Translations under genes and position numbers: made by a program
Part shown: positions 1-10,715 of the stretch, piece by piece
Layout of the letters: the number at the start of each line of letters is the position of its first letter
Position numbering within the stretch: position 1 is the stretch's first letter
Notes under the pieces: model-generated
The model's input: only the letters and a program-made list of their open reading frames with translations
What the model was told of the DNA's origin: nothing
Database searches by the model: none
Assembly: GCA_963965975.1 (NCBI GenBank)
Contig: OZ014415.1
Location: 1,989,001-2,053,000 of the forward strand
Source: Xestospongia bergquistia
Lineage: Eukaryota; Porifera; Demospongiae; Haplosclerida; Petrosiidae
Length of the DNA stretch: 64,000 nt
Direction of reading: 5' to 3'

Positions 1-3000
1 ACTTGTGTAGCTAATCTTACTGTAATACATAATAATGATACATTTGTTGGAGTTAGAAATACAACAGCAACTGTTTATGTCACAAGTAAGTTATTTTATT
101 ATTATAGTTTAAATTGTATCACTTATGTTATTGCTATGTTTTCTTTATCAGTACCAATTCCAACTGTCTCTATAACTCCTGGTAGTTTACTTATGTTCAC
201 TCGTGCTACTCAACAACATTTGTCTTGTAATGTCAATCTCAGTGATCCTATTCCTCCTACACCAAATGTCACTATTAACTTGGAGAAGAATGGACAACCA
301 ATAGATCTGTCTAATTCTAGAATTAACAGGACCTTGACAATCAATAACAATGTCTATTCTGCAATACTCACATTCACTCCTGTAGACAATGATGATGCTG
401 GTAATTATACTTGTACTGTAACTGTTAGTCCTATAGGGTCTGGATTTAAGTTTGAAGTGGAACCTTTTATTGTTGGTAGTAATAGTTCTGCACTAATTGA
501 ATTGACAGTACAAGGTCAGTCTATTGGATTATTATCCTGTTAATTTAGTTTTTTTTTTTATCATTGTAGCTATATCAGCTCCAGTTTTCAATATCACTGT
601 TATTGGTGCTATAGGAGAGAGCTATTTTGTAGTGTGTTCAGTAAATGTTGATAATAATATCTATAACATTGTTGTCAATATCACTATAGTCAAGATTGGA
701 GAAGGTGTGGTTAATTCTTCTGCGACCTCAGGAGGTAACAGTGTATCTATGTCCTACAATCCACTGATGACATCACATAGTGGACAGTATCAATGTGTAG
801 TGAACATCAGTCAGATTGATATTAGTTATCAAGTCTCTTATATTGAAGCTTTCACTATCAAAATAACTAGTAAGTTCATGATTTGTTAGTGATATATGAC
901 GTAGTATCAAACCATGTCATTGTGAAAAATACTTAATTGTCTTTACCTCTAGTTCCACAACCAACAGTTACTGTGTTTACTTATCCTGTTAATCCAAGTT
1001 CACTAATAGAGGCAACATATCTTGATATAGTATGTATTGTTACAATCAGTGATGCTATTAGTACTGAAGTTAGTGTTGTTATTGAGTGGTCTCATAATGG
1101 TGGTTCTCCTCTTAATAATAACAGTGACTATACTATTAGTTCACTGACTATGTTAGGATCACACATGTACACTAGTACATTACGTATTGAACATTTGAGT
1201 AATACTAGAGACAATGGTGCTATGTACTCTTGTACTGTTAGTGTTCTACCATCTCCTGTATCTTCTTATATTACTGGTAATGAGAATAACAACAATGTTA
1301 CACTAAATGTGGCAGGTATAATACTTAATTGCACATATTGTAATTGTATTATTGTTATTAATTAATTTATAGATTTCACTTCTGATCATGTAATAGTTAA
1401 TATAGTATTTCCAACCACACCCACTGCTGGAGACCAGTTCACTATGACATGTAATATCAGTATACCTGAGAGACTAGTACATGATCTTAATAGACTTGTA
1501 GTAATATGGAGTTATGATCTAGCTAGACATCAAAGAATTGAAATAGTTAACAGTGATACTATAATGGAAAATGTTTCTAAGATTGGTAATCTTATCTTAA
1601 GTCCTCTAACTATTAATCCAGTAAAGACTTCTGATGGTACAGGGTATTATTGTACAGCATTATTTAATGATTTAGGAGTTAGTGATCATATATTTAGAGA
1701 CCTTAATGTTCAAAGTAAGTTATTTGTTTGGAAATCAAATTAAATATTGTTAATACACTTTCCACAGTCCTTCCACCCAATATGGTTATCACACATAGTC
1801 CTTCTACTGGTCCTATTTATGAGAGTACTAACTTTAACCTGACCTGTACTGGTACACTACCCAGTGTAGTGGACACAACAGTGTCAGCTACTGTAGTTTG
1901 GTTTGATCCTCAAGACAATACTATACCTGTTGAATCACGACGTATGATCACTAATGTTACTAGTAATGGAAACAATAAGTTTGAGAGTACACTAATGTTT
2001 CTACCAATTGATAATGGAGATCATAATAGTAACTTTAATGACACTGGAACATATACCTGTCAGATGACTATTAGTTCTAGTGATCCTTTAATTATTAGTG
2101 GAATAAACAGTACTACTGACACAATAACTGTTCAAAGTAAATAATATTTATTTATTTACATAATGTTAGTTTTTCTTACCAGCTTTGCCTGATATGCAGT
2201 TAAATATTTTTACTGAGGGATCTATTCAAGTAGGTCAAAAGCTCAATATCACTTGTACAGTGAGAGCAGTAGAGAGATTAGTTGTCACACCAACAGTTGA
2301 AATAATGAAAATGAACACTACAACTCTATCTTTACTACAAGATACAAACATTTCCTATACTATTACCACTGATGACACTGGGTCTGAAACTAATTGGACA
2401 ATATTACTAGAACCAGTCAGATTTGAAGACAGAGGAGTATATATATGTAAAGCTGATTTTAATGTGACTGGTGTTAATGGAACTAATGATCCATCAACTG
2501 CTACTTATGATGCTCAGTTTGTTGAAGAGGACTATGAACTTATTGTTGACTGTGAGTTACACAATAATAATCACATTATTGTATAAATTTTTTTTGTAGT
2601 CCCTCCTGCAACTTTATCTATCTCTCAAAGTCATCATGGAGTACTCTATGCTGGTACATCTTTCTTTCTCAGATGTGTGATTACATTGAATGATCTTGTG
2701 ACAATACCTGTTGTTTTGAGAAATGAGTGGACAAGAAATGGCATATCTGTTCCTAGTGGTCTTTCAAATGATGCTACTATCACAGACAATCTCATACAAA
2801 TTGGCTCTTTAAAATATGAAGCTACACTTTACTTCAATCCATTGGATAATACTGATGATAGTGGAGAGTATTCCTGTAATTTTAATATACTATCTAATAT
2901 CAGTGACTATGTAAGGAACACATCAGCTAATACTAGCACTACTATTACTGTACAAGGTACATTGTATTTAATTCGATTTACACTGTATATTATTATCTAA

Positions 3001-4293
3001 TGTTGTCATAAAGTGGATATAATCATATGATAATTATTTTCCTTATAGCACTCCCATCTCCAATAATGAACATTATGACATCTGGTATAGCCAGACCTGG
3101 TGAAGAATATAACATTACTTGTACTGTTGAAGTCATTGACAGACTTATAGTGACACCAACTATTGTATGGATCAAAGATAGAGTTAATACATCATTAGCA
3201 TCTGATGATCTAAACACTATCAATGTACCATTAGTACTTAGTAATATCTCAGATACAATGTACTCTCTGTCACTGTTCTTCTATTCACTAAATACCTCTG
3301 ATGCTGGACAATATACATGTCAAGTTACCATCACAGAAAATGGGATTAATGTCACAATAACTAACACTAAGTTATTAGACCTACCATTACAAAGTAAGTA
3401 TATGGGATCATTCTTAACAAATACAAACTTTCTTCTTTTTTATAGTTCCCGCTCCTTATCTTGATGTCACTTTATCAAGACAAAATGACTATTTAGCTGG
3501 TAGTGAACTGACTATTACATGTGATATTACAATAGATCCTCATGTTAATACTCCCTTCATTATTAATACAATATGGGTAATGTTGAATGAGGTCAGAAAT
3601 GGAATTGGAAAACTCAATGAGAGCAATAGAAATGAGCAATCAAGAATCTCTGTTAACAATTCTTTATTAATTAGTTATAACAAGTATCAGTCTCAAGTTC
3701 AATTCAGTACTCTCAGTAGTTCAATGGATTCTGGAATGTATACATGTATTGTTAATGTGATACCTGTAGCTGGTTACTATTATGTTCATACTGCTAATAT
3801 GACCAATATTACTACTAACTTGACTGTTATAGGTATGACTGTGATATTAGTTATATTGTTACAGTAATAGCTTTATATTTTGAAGAATTTTAAAAACTAT
3901 TATGATGTAGTTTAAACGCTATTTGTATAATCAATAAATTCATTTATTATTTTGATCTTACAGACCCAGTTATTGGAGACTTTACTACTACACCAAACTC
4001 AATTCTGAATGCATATTGTCCTGATTCAGATCCTTATGATTACTTCACTCTAGTGTGTACTGCTAGTAAACCAGCTCTAGTAATACCAACTCTTGAAGTG
4101 ATCTGGCTACATAATGGTACTGAACGTCAAGGTGTAGTTACATATAACAATGAGAATACCTATGCTATAAACACTCTGAGTTTTCTGAAGACTTTTACAA
4201 ATGATTCTGGTACTTACTCCTGCCATGCTAAACTGTCTATTCCAGAATCTTCTGATATCAGTTTAATAAAAAACATTACTTTTACTTTAAGAT
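1..4293 (+). other. Gene 1 Ig-domain exon block
   Basis: Exons: 1-85 (partial), 152-514, 570-869, 953-1315, 1373-1714, 1768-2136, 2183-2551, 2600-2956, 3049-3393, 3446-3832, 3964-4293. Each complete exon is one Ig-like domain of about 100-130 residues, with an early Cys, usually a Trp after it, and a late D-x-G/A-x-Y-x-C motif (for example DDAGNYTCTV, NDSGTYSCHA). Introns are 47-131 bp, with GTAAGT-like donors and T-rich acceptors. The exons match exons 8-18 of gene 2 one to one. Confidence 0.87.
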
Positions 4294-6858
4294 GTAAGTG
4301 TAGTTTTTTTAGAAATTACAATGCCTTTCTTTTCTAAATGCAGCTCAAAGAAGTCCACATGCAGCCAATAATATGTCATCAACAGTTGGACAAACTAATT
4401 GTACTATCTACTTTACTATTCCATCCATTGCCTATACACTTGAGATATATCATATCAACTATATTGGTCTAGAATTACAAAATACTTTAACTACTAGTTC
4501 TAGTCTAGTGGGTACTAACAACATCACTACTGTTAACTTAATGTATCAGATCATATTAACTGGTCTAGAGGAAGCTAACACTTATAACTTCACTGTTGTA
4601 TCTACTAACTGTATTGGTAATACTAACAGTCAGACGATGAATTTTATTACTTTACCAGCAAGTAAGTTTATCATTCACACTTTTGCTAAATTTTAAAATG
4701 TACTTTTTCAAATTTAGTACCTACTGCTCCTCCAATGAATTTTATCAACACAACCTACCTTCCACGTAGTGTTACATTAGACTGGGATCCACCAGTTAGA
4801 GTAGATCAAAATGGAGAGATAATAGGATATAACTTGACTTGTATACAAACCAATGGACCTCACATCTCTGGACTGACAACTATTCAGAGTTCTCTAGAGA
4901 CTGTATTTACTATTCCAATATTAGTACCATTTACTGGGTACACTTGTAGACTGTCATCTATTAATGTTGTGGGTGAAGGACCAGCTACACAATATACATT
5001 TGAAACAGCACAAGATAGTAAGTTCATGACACGATATGAATTTTTATTTTCCAAATAGGACCTGATGATGCTCCTCAAGACTTTATTTCCATTCCAACCA
5101 AGACTGATGTGATGTTTAACTGGAAACCTCCAGCTGTTTCTAATGGCATTATTACAAAATATAGACTTGAAGTAAATTTAGGTGCTAACATGTTAAGAAC
5201 CACAACTCAATTGATAAATGTGACCCCTAACAACAACACACTATCCATCACTATTGATGGATTGTCACCCTATCAGAATTACACTGCTACTGTTTCAGCT
5301 ACTACAGTAGTTGGATATGGACCTAGTGCTACTACTAAAGGAAGAACTGATCCTGATAGTAAGTATGCATCATTTACTATCCCTTTTTACATAAATTTCT
5401 CTAGTATCATCTGAACCAGTTATTATTATTATACCAGTTATTATTAGTAATATCTTTGTTGCTAACACTATACCAGTAGTTAATGACAGTGCTGTTAACC
5501 TTACTTGGTCTCCGCCCATCACACCTAATGGATATATTAGTAGTTATAATATTGATATCACTGGTGGAGTTATCATGTCATTAACAGTTACTGATGATCC
5601 TCAATCAAATACTTACACACACATTATTATAGGATTATGTAAACCTAATACATTATCAACTAGTAAAATATATTGTCTCCACAGATTCAGGTGTCCCTTA
5701 CTATATAGCAATTGGAGCAGTCAATGAACTAGGAGTAGGTAACATTACATCAGTTACTGTCTTCACTAAAACTGAAAGTAATGACTTTTTTAATATTTTT
5801 TGTTCACTCATATATTGTTTTAGCTCCCAATATTAGCCCTAGTGGTATTGCATCACAAAGGTCTTCTGATGGTACTTCCATTTACATTGTATGGAGAAAA
5901 GTGTCACTAGAAGAAGCTCGTGGTTTCTTTGAGTATATTGTAGTATTAGATGCTGTCAATAGTAGACGTAGACAATCAAGTGATATAACTATACATGTTC
6001 CATTTAATAAGACATCTATCAATGTAACTGGTCTAAATCCTCAATTAACATACACACTTACTATGAGAATAGCAGTACAAAATGAAAATGGAGAAGTTAT
6101 AGAAGGACCTACAAGTATACCAATAAGGATTGAGGCAACATGTGAGTTCTATCTTTCCAACAAGTTATGCATCTAAATCTTTTATAGCATCAACATCATC
6201 TACTAATGAGAGTTCTAGTACTGGTTTTATAATTGGTCTAGCATTGACAACAACAATTACATTTATTATTATTATTATTGTAGTAGTACTGGTTGTCATA
6301 ATTTGGATTAAAAGGAAGTCAAAGAAGTATAATTTAAAATCAGGGTAATTAATCAAACTAGTCATAATGACATCATGTTTACTATCTACTAATAATTATA
6401 CAGAGACAAAACAGATGATATTGCAATGACTATTAGCCCAAGTTATAATATAGTAAATACATCTACAACATTGTAAGTTGACAGCATTATGTCAATAAAT
6501 TTTGTTATACTACTGATATAGAGTTGAGGAAGCATTATATGAGAGTATTTCTGAGGTACTGCCAGCCCCTCTAAAATGTAATATACCAGCTGTTACTACT
6601 ACTAATGCACAAGCTCCTCCAGATTATGATATACCAGTTGTCACAAATACTGATACACAAGTCTATGATCTACTAGTAGTTACTACTGATATATCAGTGA
6701 ATACCAACCCAGCTCAGCAGCCAGACACTTTTCACACATATGATAATATCATTGCTTTGCAACCAGACTCTTCTCACACATATGTTAATGTCGTTGCTCA
6801 GCAACCACACTCTTCTCACACATATGCTAATGTTGTTGGTCAAAATAATTGCATGTAA
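1..6858 (+). CDS. Receptor gene 1 (3' part): Ig/FN3 single-pass membrane receptor
   Basis: This is the 3' part of a multi-exon receptor whose start lies left of the window. Twenty exons can be joined by GT..AG introns into one open frame of 1,911 codons, ending at TAA 6856-6858. In order they encode the end of one Ig domain, ten complete Ig domains, five FN3 domains (one split over two exons), a transmembrane helix and a cytoplasmic tail. Extracellular exons are all phase 1-1. Compared with complete gene 2 in this window, the missing part should be the signal peptide, two N-terminal Ig domains, FN3-1 and about four Ig domains. The protein is expected at the plasma membrane with many N-glycosylation sites. 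The ligand is unknown. No broken exon was seen in this copy. Confidence 0.88.
4344..6141 (+). other. Gene 1 membrane-proximal FN3 block
   Basis: Exons: 4344-4661, 4718-5017, 5059-5358, 5405-5638 plus 5685-5777 (one FN3 split by an intron), and 5824-6141. The domains show the FN3 pattern of a Pro-rich start, a W-x-P-P strand (LDWDPPV, LTWSPPI), then NGxIxxY and a late Y-x-x-x-V strand. The split domain uses a T|GTAAAC donor at 5639. The first of the five (4344-4661) is the most divergent and is called FN3-like by size and position. Confidence 0.82.
6188..6858 (+). other. Gene 1 transmembrane and cytoplasmic tail exons
   Basis: Exons: 6188-6344, 6404-6472, 6522-6858. The first encodes a Ser/Thr-rich stalk, about 30 hydrophobic residues and a basic stop-transfer KRKSKK. 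The tail contains SYNIV, ALYESI, PDYDIPVV, QVYDLLVV, and then a repeated unit of about 17 residues ending in HTYDNII, HTYVNVV and HTYANVV. The three YxN motifs fit the Grb2-type SH2 consensus and YDIP fits the Crk-type YDxP consensus. No kinase or phosphatase domain follows. This is the longest tail of the family in the window. Confidence 0.85.
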
Positions 6859-7121
6859 TTATTCTTATTTTAATTTTGGTTAATTTTTAATTATTAAAAG
6901 TGTTTAATTTTAAAATTATTTGTTTATAGCAATGTTGGTTGTTATTGTATAAATAATGTTATTTTTTTTAATTATTAAGATTTCTGTCTGCTTTCATCTA
7001 ATATCTCGTTTATTTAATATGCTAAAAGATTATATAGTGAATGGAGCAATGTATAGTCCCACATTACATGATGTATGCTGCAATGTATACTACCAGTATT
7101 ATGGACAAATGTAATAATGTA

Positions 7122-7680
7122 ATAATTTATCATGGTCTTCTCACATCCAATTGGTCCCGCTCTAAACCATTGGGGTCATCTATCGTAACTTCTATAAGCA
7201 TGCTTCCCCTCGTACTCTTCTCACTTTGTATCACTCTCTTATCGTTCCCTATTTTTCCTATTGCTCCTCTGTTTGTGACCCACCCGTATCTTTCACTAAT
7301 TCTGAAATTCTCAAGAAAACCCAACACTTTGCTCTAAAAATGTGCTCTCATAAATGGGACAATGATTACTCATCTCTTCTCTCAACTTTTAACCTTCCGA
7401 CCTTCTCAACTCATCGCTCTATTTCCAAATTATGTCTTTTCTATAAAATCACTAGCAACCTCCTTTATCTTCCTTCTGATATTTTCATTCACAAACCTCT
7501 GCCAAGGAATGCTTTTCGTCACTTTGATCCTCTCACATTTACCATTCCTTTTTCTCACTCATTTGTCCCTTCTGTTTTCTCAATGTGGAATTTACTTCCT
7601 TATCATGTGAAATCTAGCTCATCTCTAATCACTTTATAAATCTAAAGTAAATATGCTTACTAATCATCAAATAAAAAAAA
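7122..7680 (+). mobile_element. CR1-like LINE, 3' end fragment
   Basis: The translation carries the C-terminal end of a non-LTR reverse transcriptase of the CR1/L2/jockey type: TIGVIYRNFYKHASPRTLL, then LYHSLIVPYFSYCSSVCDPP, a KTQHFALKMC-like segment, LCLFYKITSNL and a late VFSMWNLLPYHVKSS. The open part runs 7226-7639 on the + strand. An A-rich tail follows near 7668-7682. The 5' part of the element, with most of the reverse transcriptase and the endonuclease, is absent, as expected for 5'-truncated LINE insertion. It lies in the 3' flank of gene 1. Confidence 0.8.
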
Positions 7681-7689
7681 ATCAAAATA

Positions 7690-7795
7690 CATATAAGGAG
7701 TCCATACAACAGTCACTGAGTTAGCAGGAATAGAATCCTTGACAGATCACTTTTAACTTAACTATTGTATCTATTAAACCACATTAGTTTTACTA
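7690..7795 (-). mobile_element. Possible tRNA-derived SINE fragment
   Basis: Read on the minus strand, a stretch beginning near 7793 resembles a tRNA-derived SINE head. It has an A-box-like GTGGTTTAATAGATA and, about 40 nt later, a B-box-like GGATTCTATTCCTGC, followed by CTCAGTGACTGTTGT. The match is degenerate and no clover-leaf could be confirmed, so it is not called a tRNA gene. Confidence 0.3.
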
Positions 7796-7896
7796 TTACT
7801 GAAAGAAAGCACTTTACTATTTATTAACAAGTAAATTAATAATTTTCAATTATATTTTTGATTTAATTTCAAATAAAATGTAATTTTTGCCAATTT

Positions 7897-9046
7897 TGTA
7901 CCAATTGCTCCTCCAAAAAATTTACTCAACACAACCTTCCTTCCATGTAGTGTTACATTAGACTGGGATCCACCAGTTAGACTAGATCAAAGTGGAGAGA
8001 TAGTAGGATATAACTTGACTTGTATACAAACCAATGGAATGTTTCTGTGTGTTTTCACCTTTAGTTATTATGTCAAAGATTACATGGTATATGTTGCAAT
8101 GTAAACTACCAGCATTATAGAGAAATGAACTGTGTACTATATTAAATAATGATGCATTGAATAGAACCACCTTAATAATAGTACTGGTATATTTACATTT
8201 GAAAAACACTTTACATGCAAACGACTAAATGTGTTTAGAATACAACTTTTTGAAGTCATAACGTTTGGCTTGTATATATTACTTTACCTACAGAAACAAG
8301 AAACCAGTTGCCTACAGCTATTGCTGATAATGTACATTACTATCATTTTTGTCTTACAAGTTTAGTTATTTTTAATATTACATACAGGATATGTCATTAT
8401 GACGTCATGATGATCTTGCTTCGGTGTCTATACAACTGTAAGTAGTAGTTTAACAATTTCTTCTTCAAATTATAGACTTAAGAATTTGAATCATAATCCT
8501 TTATTAATGCTACTAGTAAAAATAGCTACATTTTACTGTATATGTTCCATTTAATAAGACATCTATCAATGTAACTGGTCTAAATCCTCAATTAACATAC
8601 ACACTTACTATGAGAATAGCAGTACAAAATGAAAGTGGACTAGTTATAGAAGGACCTACAAGTATACCAATAAGGATTGATACACCATGTGAGTTCTATC
8701 ATGCCAATAAGTTTTGTTTTAAATATTTTTTAGCATCAACGTTATCTACTAATGGAAGTTCTAGTACTGGTTTAATATTTGGTCTAGTAGTGACAACAGT
8801 AATTACATTAATTATTATAATTATACTTGTTTTGGTAGTTATCTTTTTTGTTAAAAGGAAGTCAAAAAGTATGAGAGGCTTCTAAATGAACTACCAGCTC
8901 CTCTAGATTATAATATACCAGAAATTGCTAATACACAAGTCTATGGTCTACCAATAGTTACTACTGATATATCAGTGAATACTAACCCAGCTTATGGTAC
9001 AACAAGTTTTTGTGAGGCTCAACAACCAGACAATTCTCACATATAA
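7897..9046 (+). pseudogene. Receptor 3'-end pseudogene (fragment A)
   Basis: This is a decayed copy of the receptor 3' end. Positions 7897-8037 match the first half of the FN3 exon seen at 4718-5017 and stop abruptly. Unrelated DNA (8038-8540) follows. Then 8541-8688 match the second half of the last FN3 exon with its GTGAGT donor, and an acceptor precedes a transmembrane exon at 8734. Here the transmembrane sequence runs straight into last-exon sequence (AAAAGTATGAGAGGCTTC), with the two introns and the small exon between them missing; the frame reaches TAA at 8883-8885. The remaining tail sequence, with YGLP-like and QQPDNSHI remnants, continues to about 9046. No upstream signal or Ig exons are present. 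Confidence 0.8.
8038..8540. other. Non-receptor DNA inside fragment A
   Basis: No coding exon was seen. The stretch contains part of the recurring intergenic module, including a perfect CRE palindrome TGACGTCA near 8400. Similar sequence lies upstream of genes 2 and 4, so the pseudogene appears to be interleaved with duplicated flank DNA. Confidence 0.5.
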
Positions 9047-9148
9047 TTCTGTTTATATTGGTTGCTGAAAGTAATTAATTGTCATTGTTTCAATTAAATA
9101 TTTTGGTTAATTTTTTAAAAGTTTTCATTTAAAGCATTTCAGTTTTTG

Positions 9149-9149
<1 letters not shown>

Positions 9150-9180
<31 letters not shown>
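9150..9180. repeat. (TA)n microsatellite
   Basis: A pure TA run ends exactly where the Ginger-like inverted repeat begins at 9181. A shorter TA run follows the other end at 10716. It was probably the insertion target. Confidence 0.9.
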
Positions 9181-9184
<4 letters not shown>

Positions 9185-9476
9185 ACAGTAAGATTGTCTA
9201 AATAGGGATTTTGTGAAATCCCTGAAACTTTCAGGGAGTTTGTGAAATCACTATTTCACTTAGGGACTTCATAAATTCACTAAAAACTCTAGTGATTTCA
9301 TGAAATCACTGAAATGAGGCTTTTGTTTTTTCACAAAATTACTGAATGTGATATATTGGTAGAAAAGTCAGCATTGTTTAAGTGTTGTAAGGAAGTTTAT
9401 TCATAAACGATTGCAATGTTTAAAATAACAATCTGAAAATGCTATGATTAGTTTTAATATCTGTACACAATTCTCA
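9181..9476 (+). repeat. Left terminal inverted repeat of the Ginger-like element
   Basis: Near-perfect inverted copy of 10451-10715. It contains internal short palindromes around GTGATTTCATGAAATCAC and repeated TGAAATC motifs, so each arm can also fold on itself. Confidence 0.85.
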
Positions 9477-10450
9477 ATTCTTATTGTGACAACTGAGACT
9501 GCAGTGACACCTGCTGTTACAAAGTCTCTTTGCTATATAACACTTGCACCTGTTTGTCTGACACTGTTTCTTGCCTTTGCTGCAGTCACACTGGAAGAAC
9601 CCTTGTCCACCAGAAGCTGTAGACTTGAGAGCTTGACGGAGTGTGATTGTAGATTCTGTGTTGACATCAGAATCATTTAAGAGTCGCTGCGGACAGAGAT
9701 CAAACTGATTCCTGGAATACTTTTTGCTCAGAATCCCAGCTTTCAGAATTTCAGGTGGGAGACTAGAAGATGTCAATCCAACTTTAGGGTCCTCCCCAAA
9801 CATGGCTTTGTAGGGGGTTCTGTTGATGCCAGCATGATGAGCAGAGTTCTTCTGTTGCCGAACAAATTGAGCTCTGTGATGACTTGGGCTGTGAATTCTG
9901 AGCCGTTGTCACTCTGAAGGTGGCTGGTGCACCAAAGATGAGGAATGTATCCAACAGTTGAATGGCAACTTCAGCAGCTCTCTTGGAAGACAGGGGCCTC
10001 AGGATAACAAACTTTGTGTGGTGACACTGGTAAACTATGATCCACTTGAACTGGCCTTGTGGGAATGACTGCATGTCAACAAGATCAACTTGACTACGAG
10101 AGTTGAATTCGCTGGAAAGAATAGGCTTGACAACAACACCTGTAGTCTTGGGACATTTCCTCTTCTCTTGACATACAACACAGTAGGACTGGAAGAGTTC
10201 AACAGCATCTGTTGTGATGTTGGGATACTTTTGCCTAAGATGTTTCAGCATCCTGTCACGACCACCATGGCTAGTTGCAATGTGAGCTTTGCTGATGATG
10301 TTGTAGGTGCACATTAAAGGAAGTGTGAACTGCTCTGAACTACGTAAGATAAATCCTCAGATTAGTCATCAAAGCTATGGTATTATTTCCAGCTGAATTA
10401 CTGTTTCATCAAAGATGTCTCATTGTGGTGATTGTCCATGAAAATCTGTC

Positions 10451-10715
10451 ATAAAGAATTGTGTACAGATATTAAAACTAATTGTATATTTATGAATAAA
10501 CTTCCTTACAACACTTAAACAATGCTGACTTTTCTACCAATATATCACATTCAGTAATTTTGTGAAATAACAAGAGCCTCATTTCAGTGATTTCATGAAA
10601 TCACTAGAGTTTTTAGTGAATTTAATAAGTCCCTAAGTGAAATAGTGATTTCACAAACTCCCTGAAAGTTTCAGGGATTTCACAAAATCCCTATTTAGAC
10701 AATCTTACTGTAACA
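10451..10715 (-). repeat. Right terminal inverted repeat of the Ginger-like element
   Basis: Reverse complement of 9181-9476, with a few mismatches and one gap of about 30 bp near its inner end. Confidence 0.85.

Larger units (their letters stand above)
9181..10715 (-). mobile_element. Ginger-like DNA transposon, short broken copy
   Basis: The element begins TGTTACAGTAAGATTGTC and ends with the exact reverse complement. The termini fit the TGTNR...YNACA ends known for Ginger transposons. The terminal inverted repeats are long, about 9181-9476 and 10451-10715, with one internal length difference. Minus-strand coding in the middle has an HHCC zinc-binding region (H-x3-H then YCVVCQEK) and the start of an integrase-like core (QVDLVDMQ), near 9880-10314. 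A Cys-rich tail with CKCYIAKRLCNSRCH lies near 9480-9600, of a kind seen in integrase-derived Ginger and KRBA2-like proteins. TATA flanks both ends, compatible with a 4-bp target duplication but ambiguous inside a TA repeat. It is too short for a full transposase and the coding region is broken. Confidence 0.8.

Noticed and set aside
3023-3223. Minus-strand ORFs opposite Ig and FN3 exons (also 16223, 17039, 20656, 22620, 54943)
   Set aside because: They mirror conserved + strand exons, have no own motifs and recur only because the exons recur.
6188-6858. Receptor tyrosine kinase of sponge type
   Set aside because: No kinase motifs follow the transmembrane helix in any copy; the tails end within about 160 residues.
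7041-7337. A 98-codon ORF overlapping the LINE
   Set aside because: It is out of frame with the reverse transcriptase remains and is mostly a shadow of them.
7690-7795. A functional tRNA gene on the minus strand
   Set aside because: A- and B-box-like strings are present, but the T-loop and acceptor pairing are poor; it was kept only as a possible SINE.
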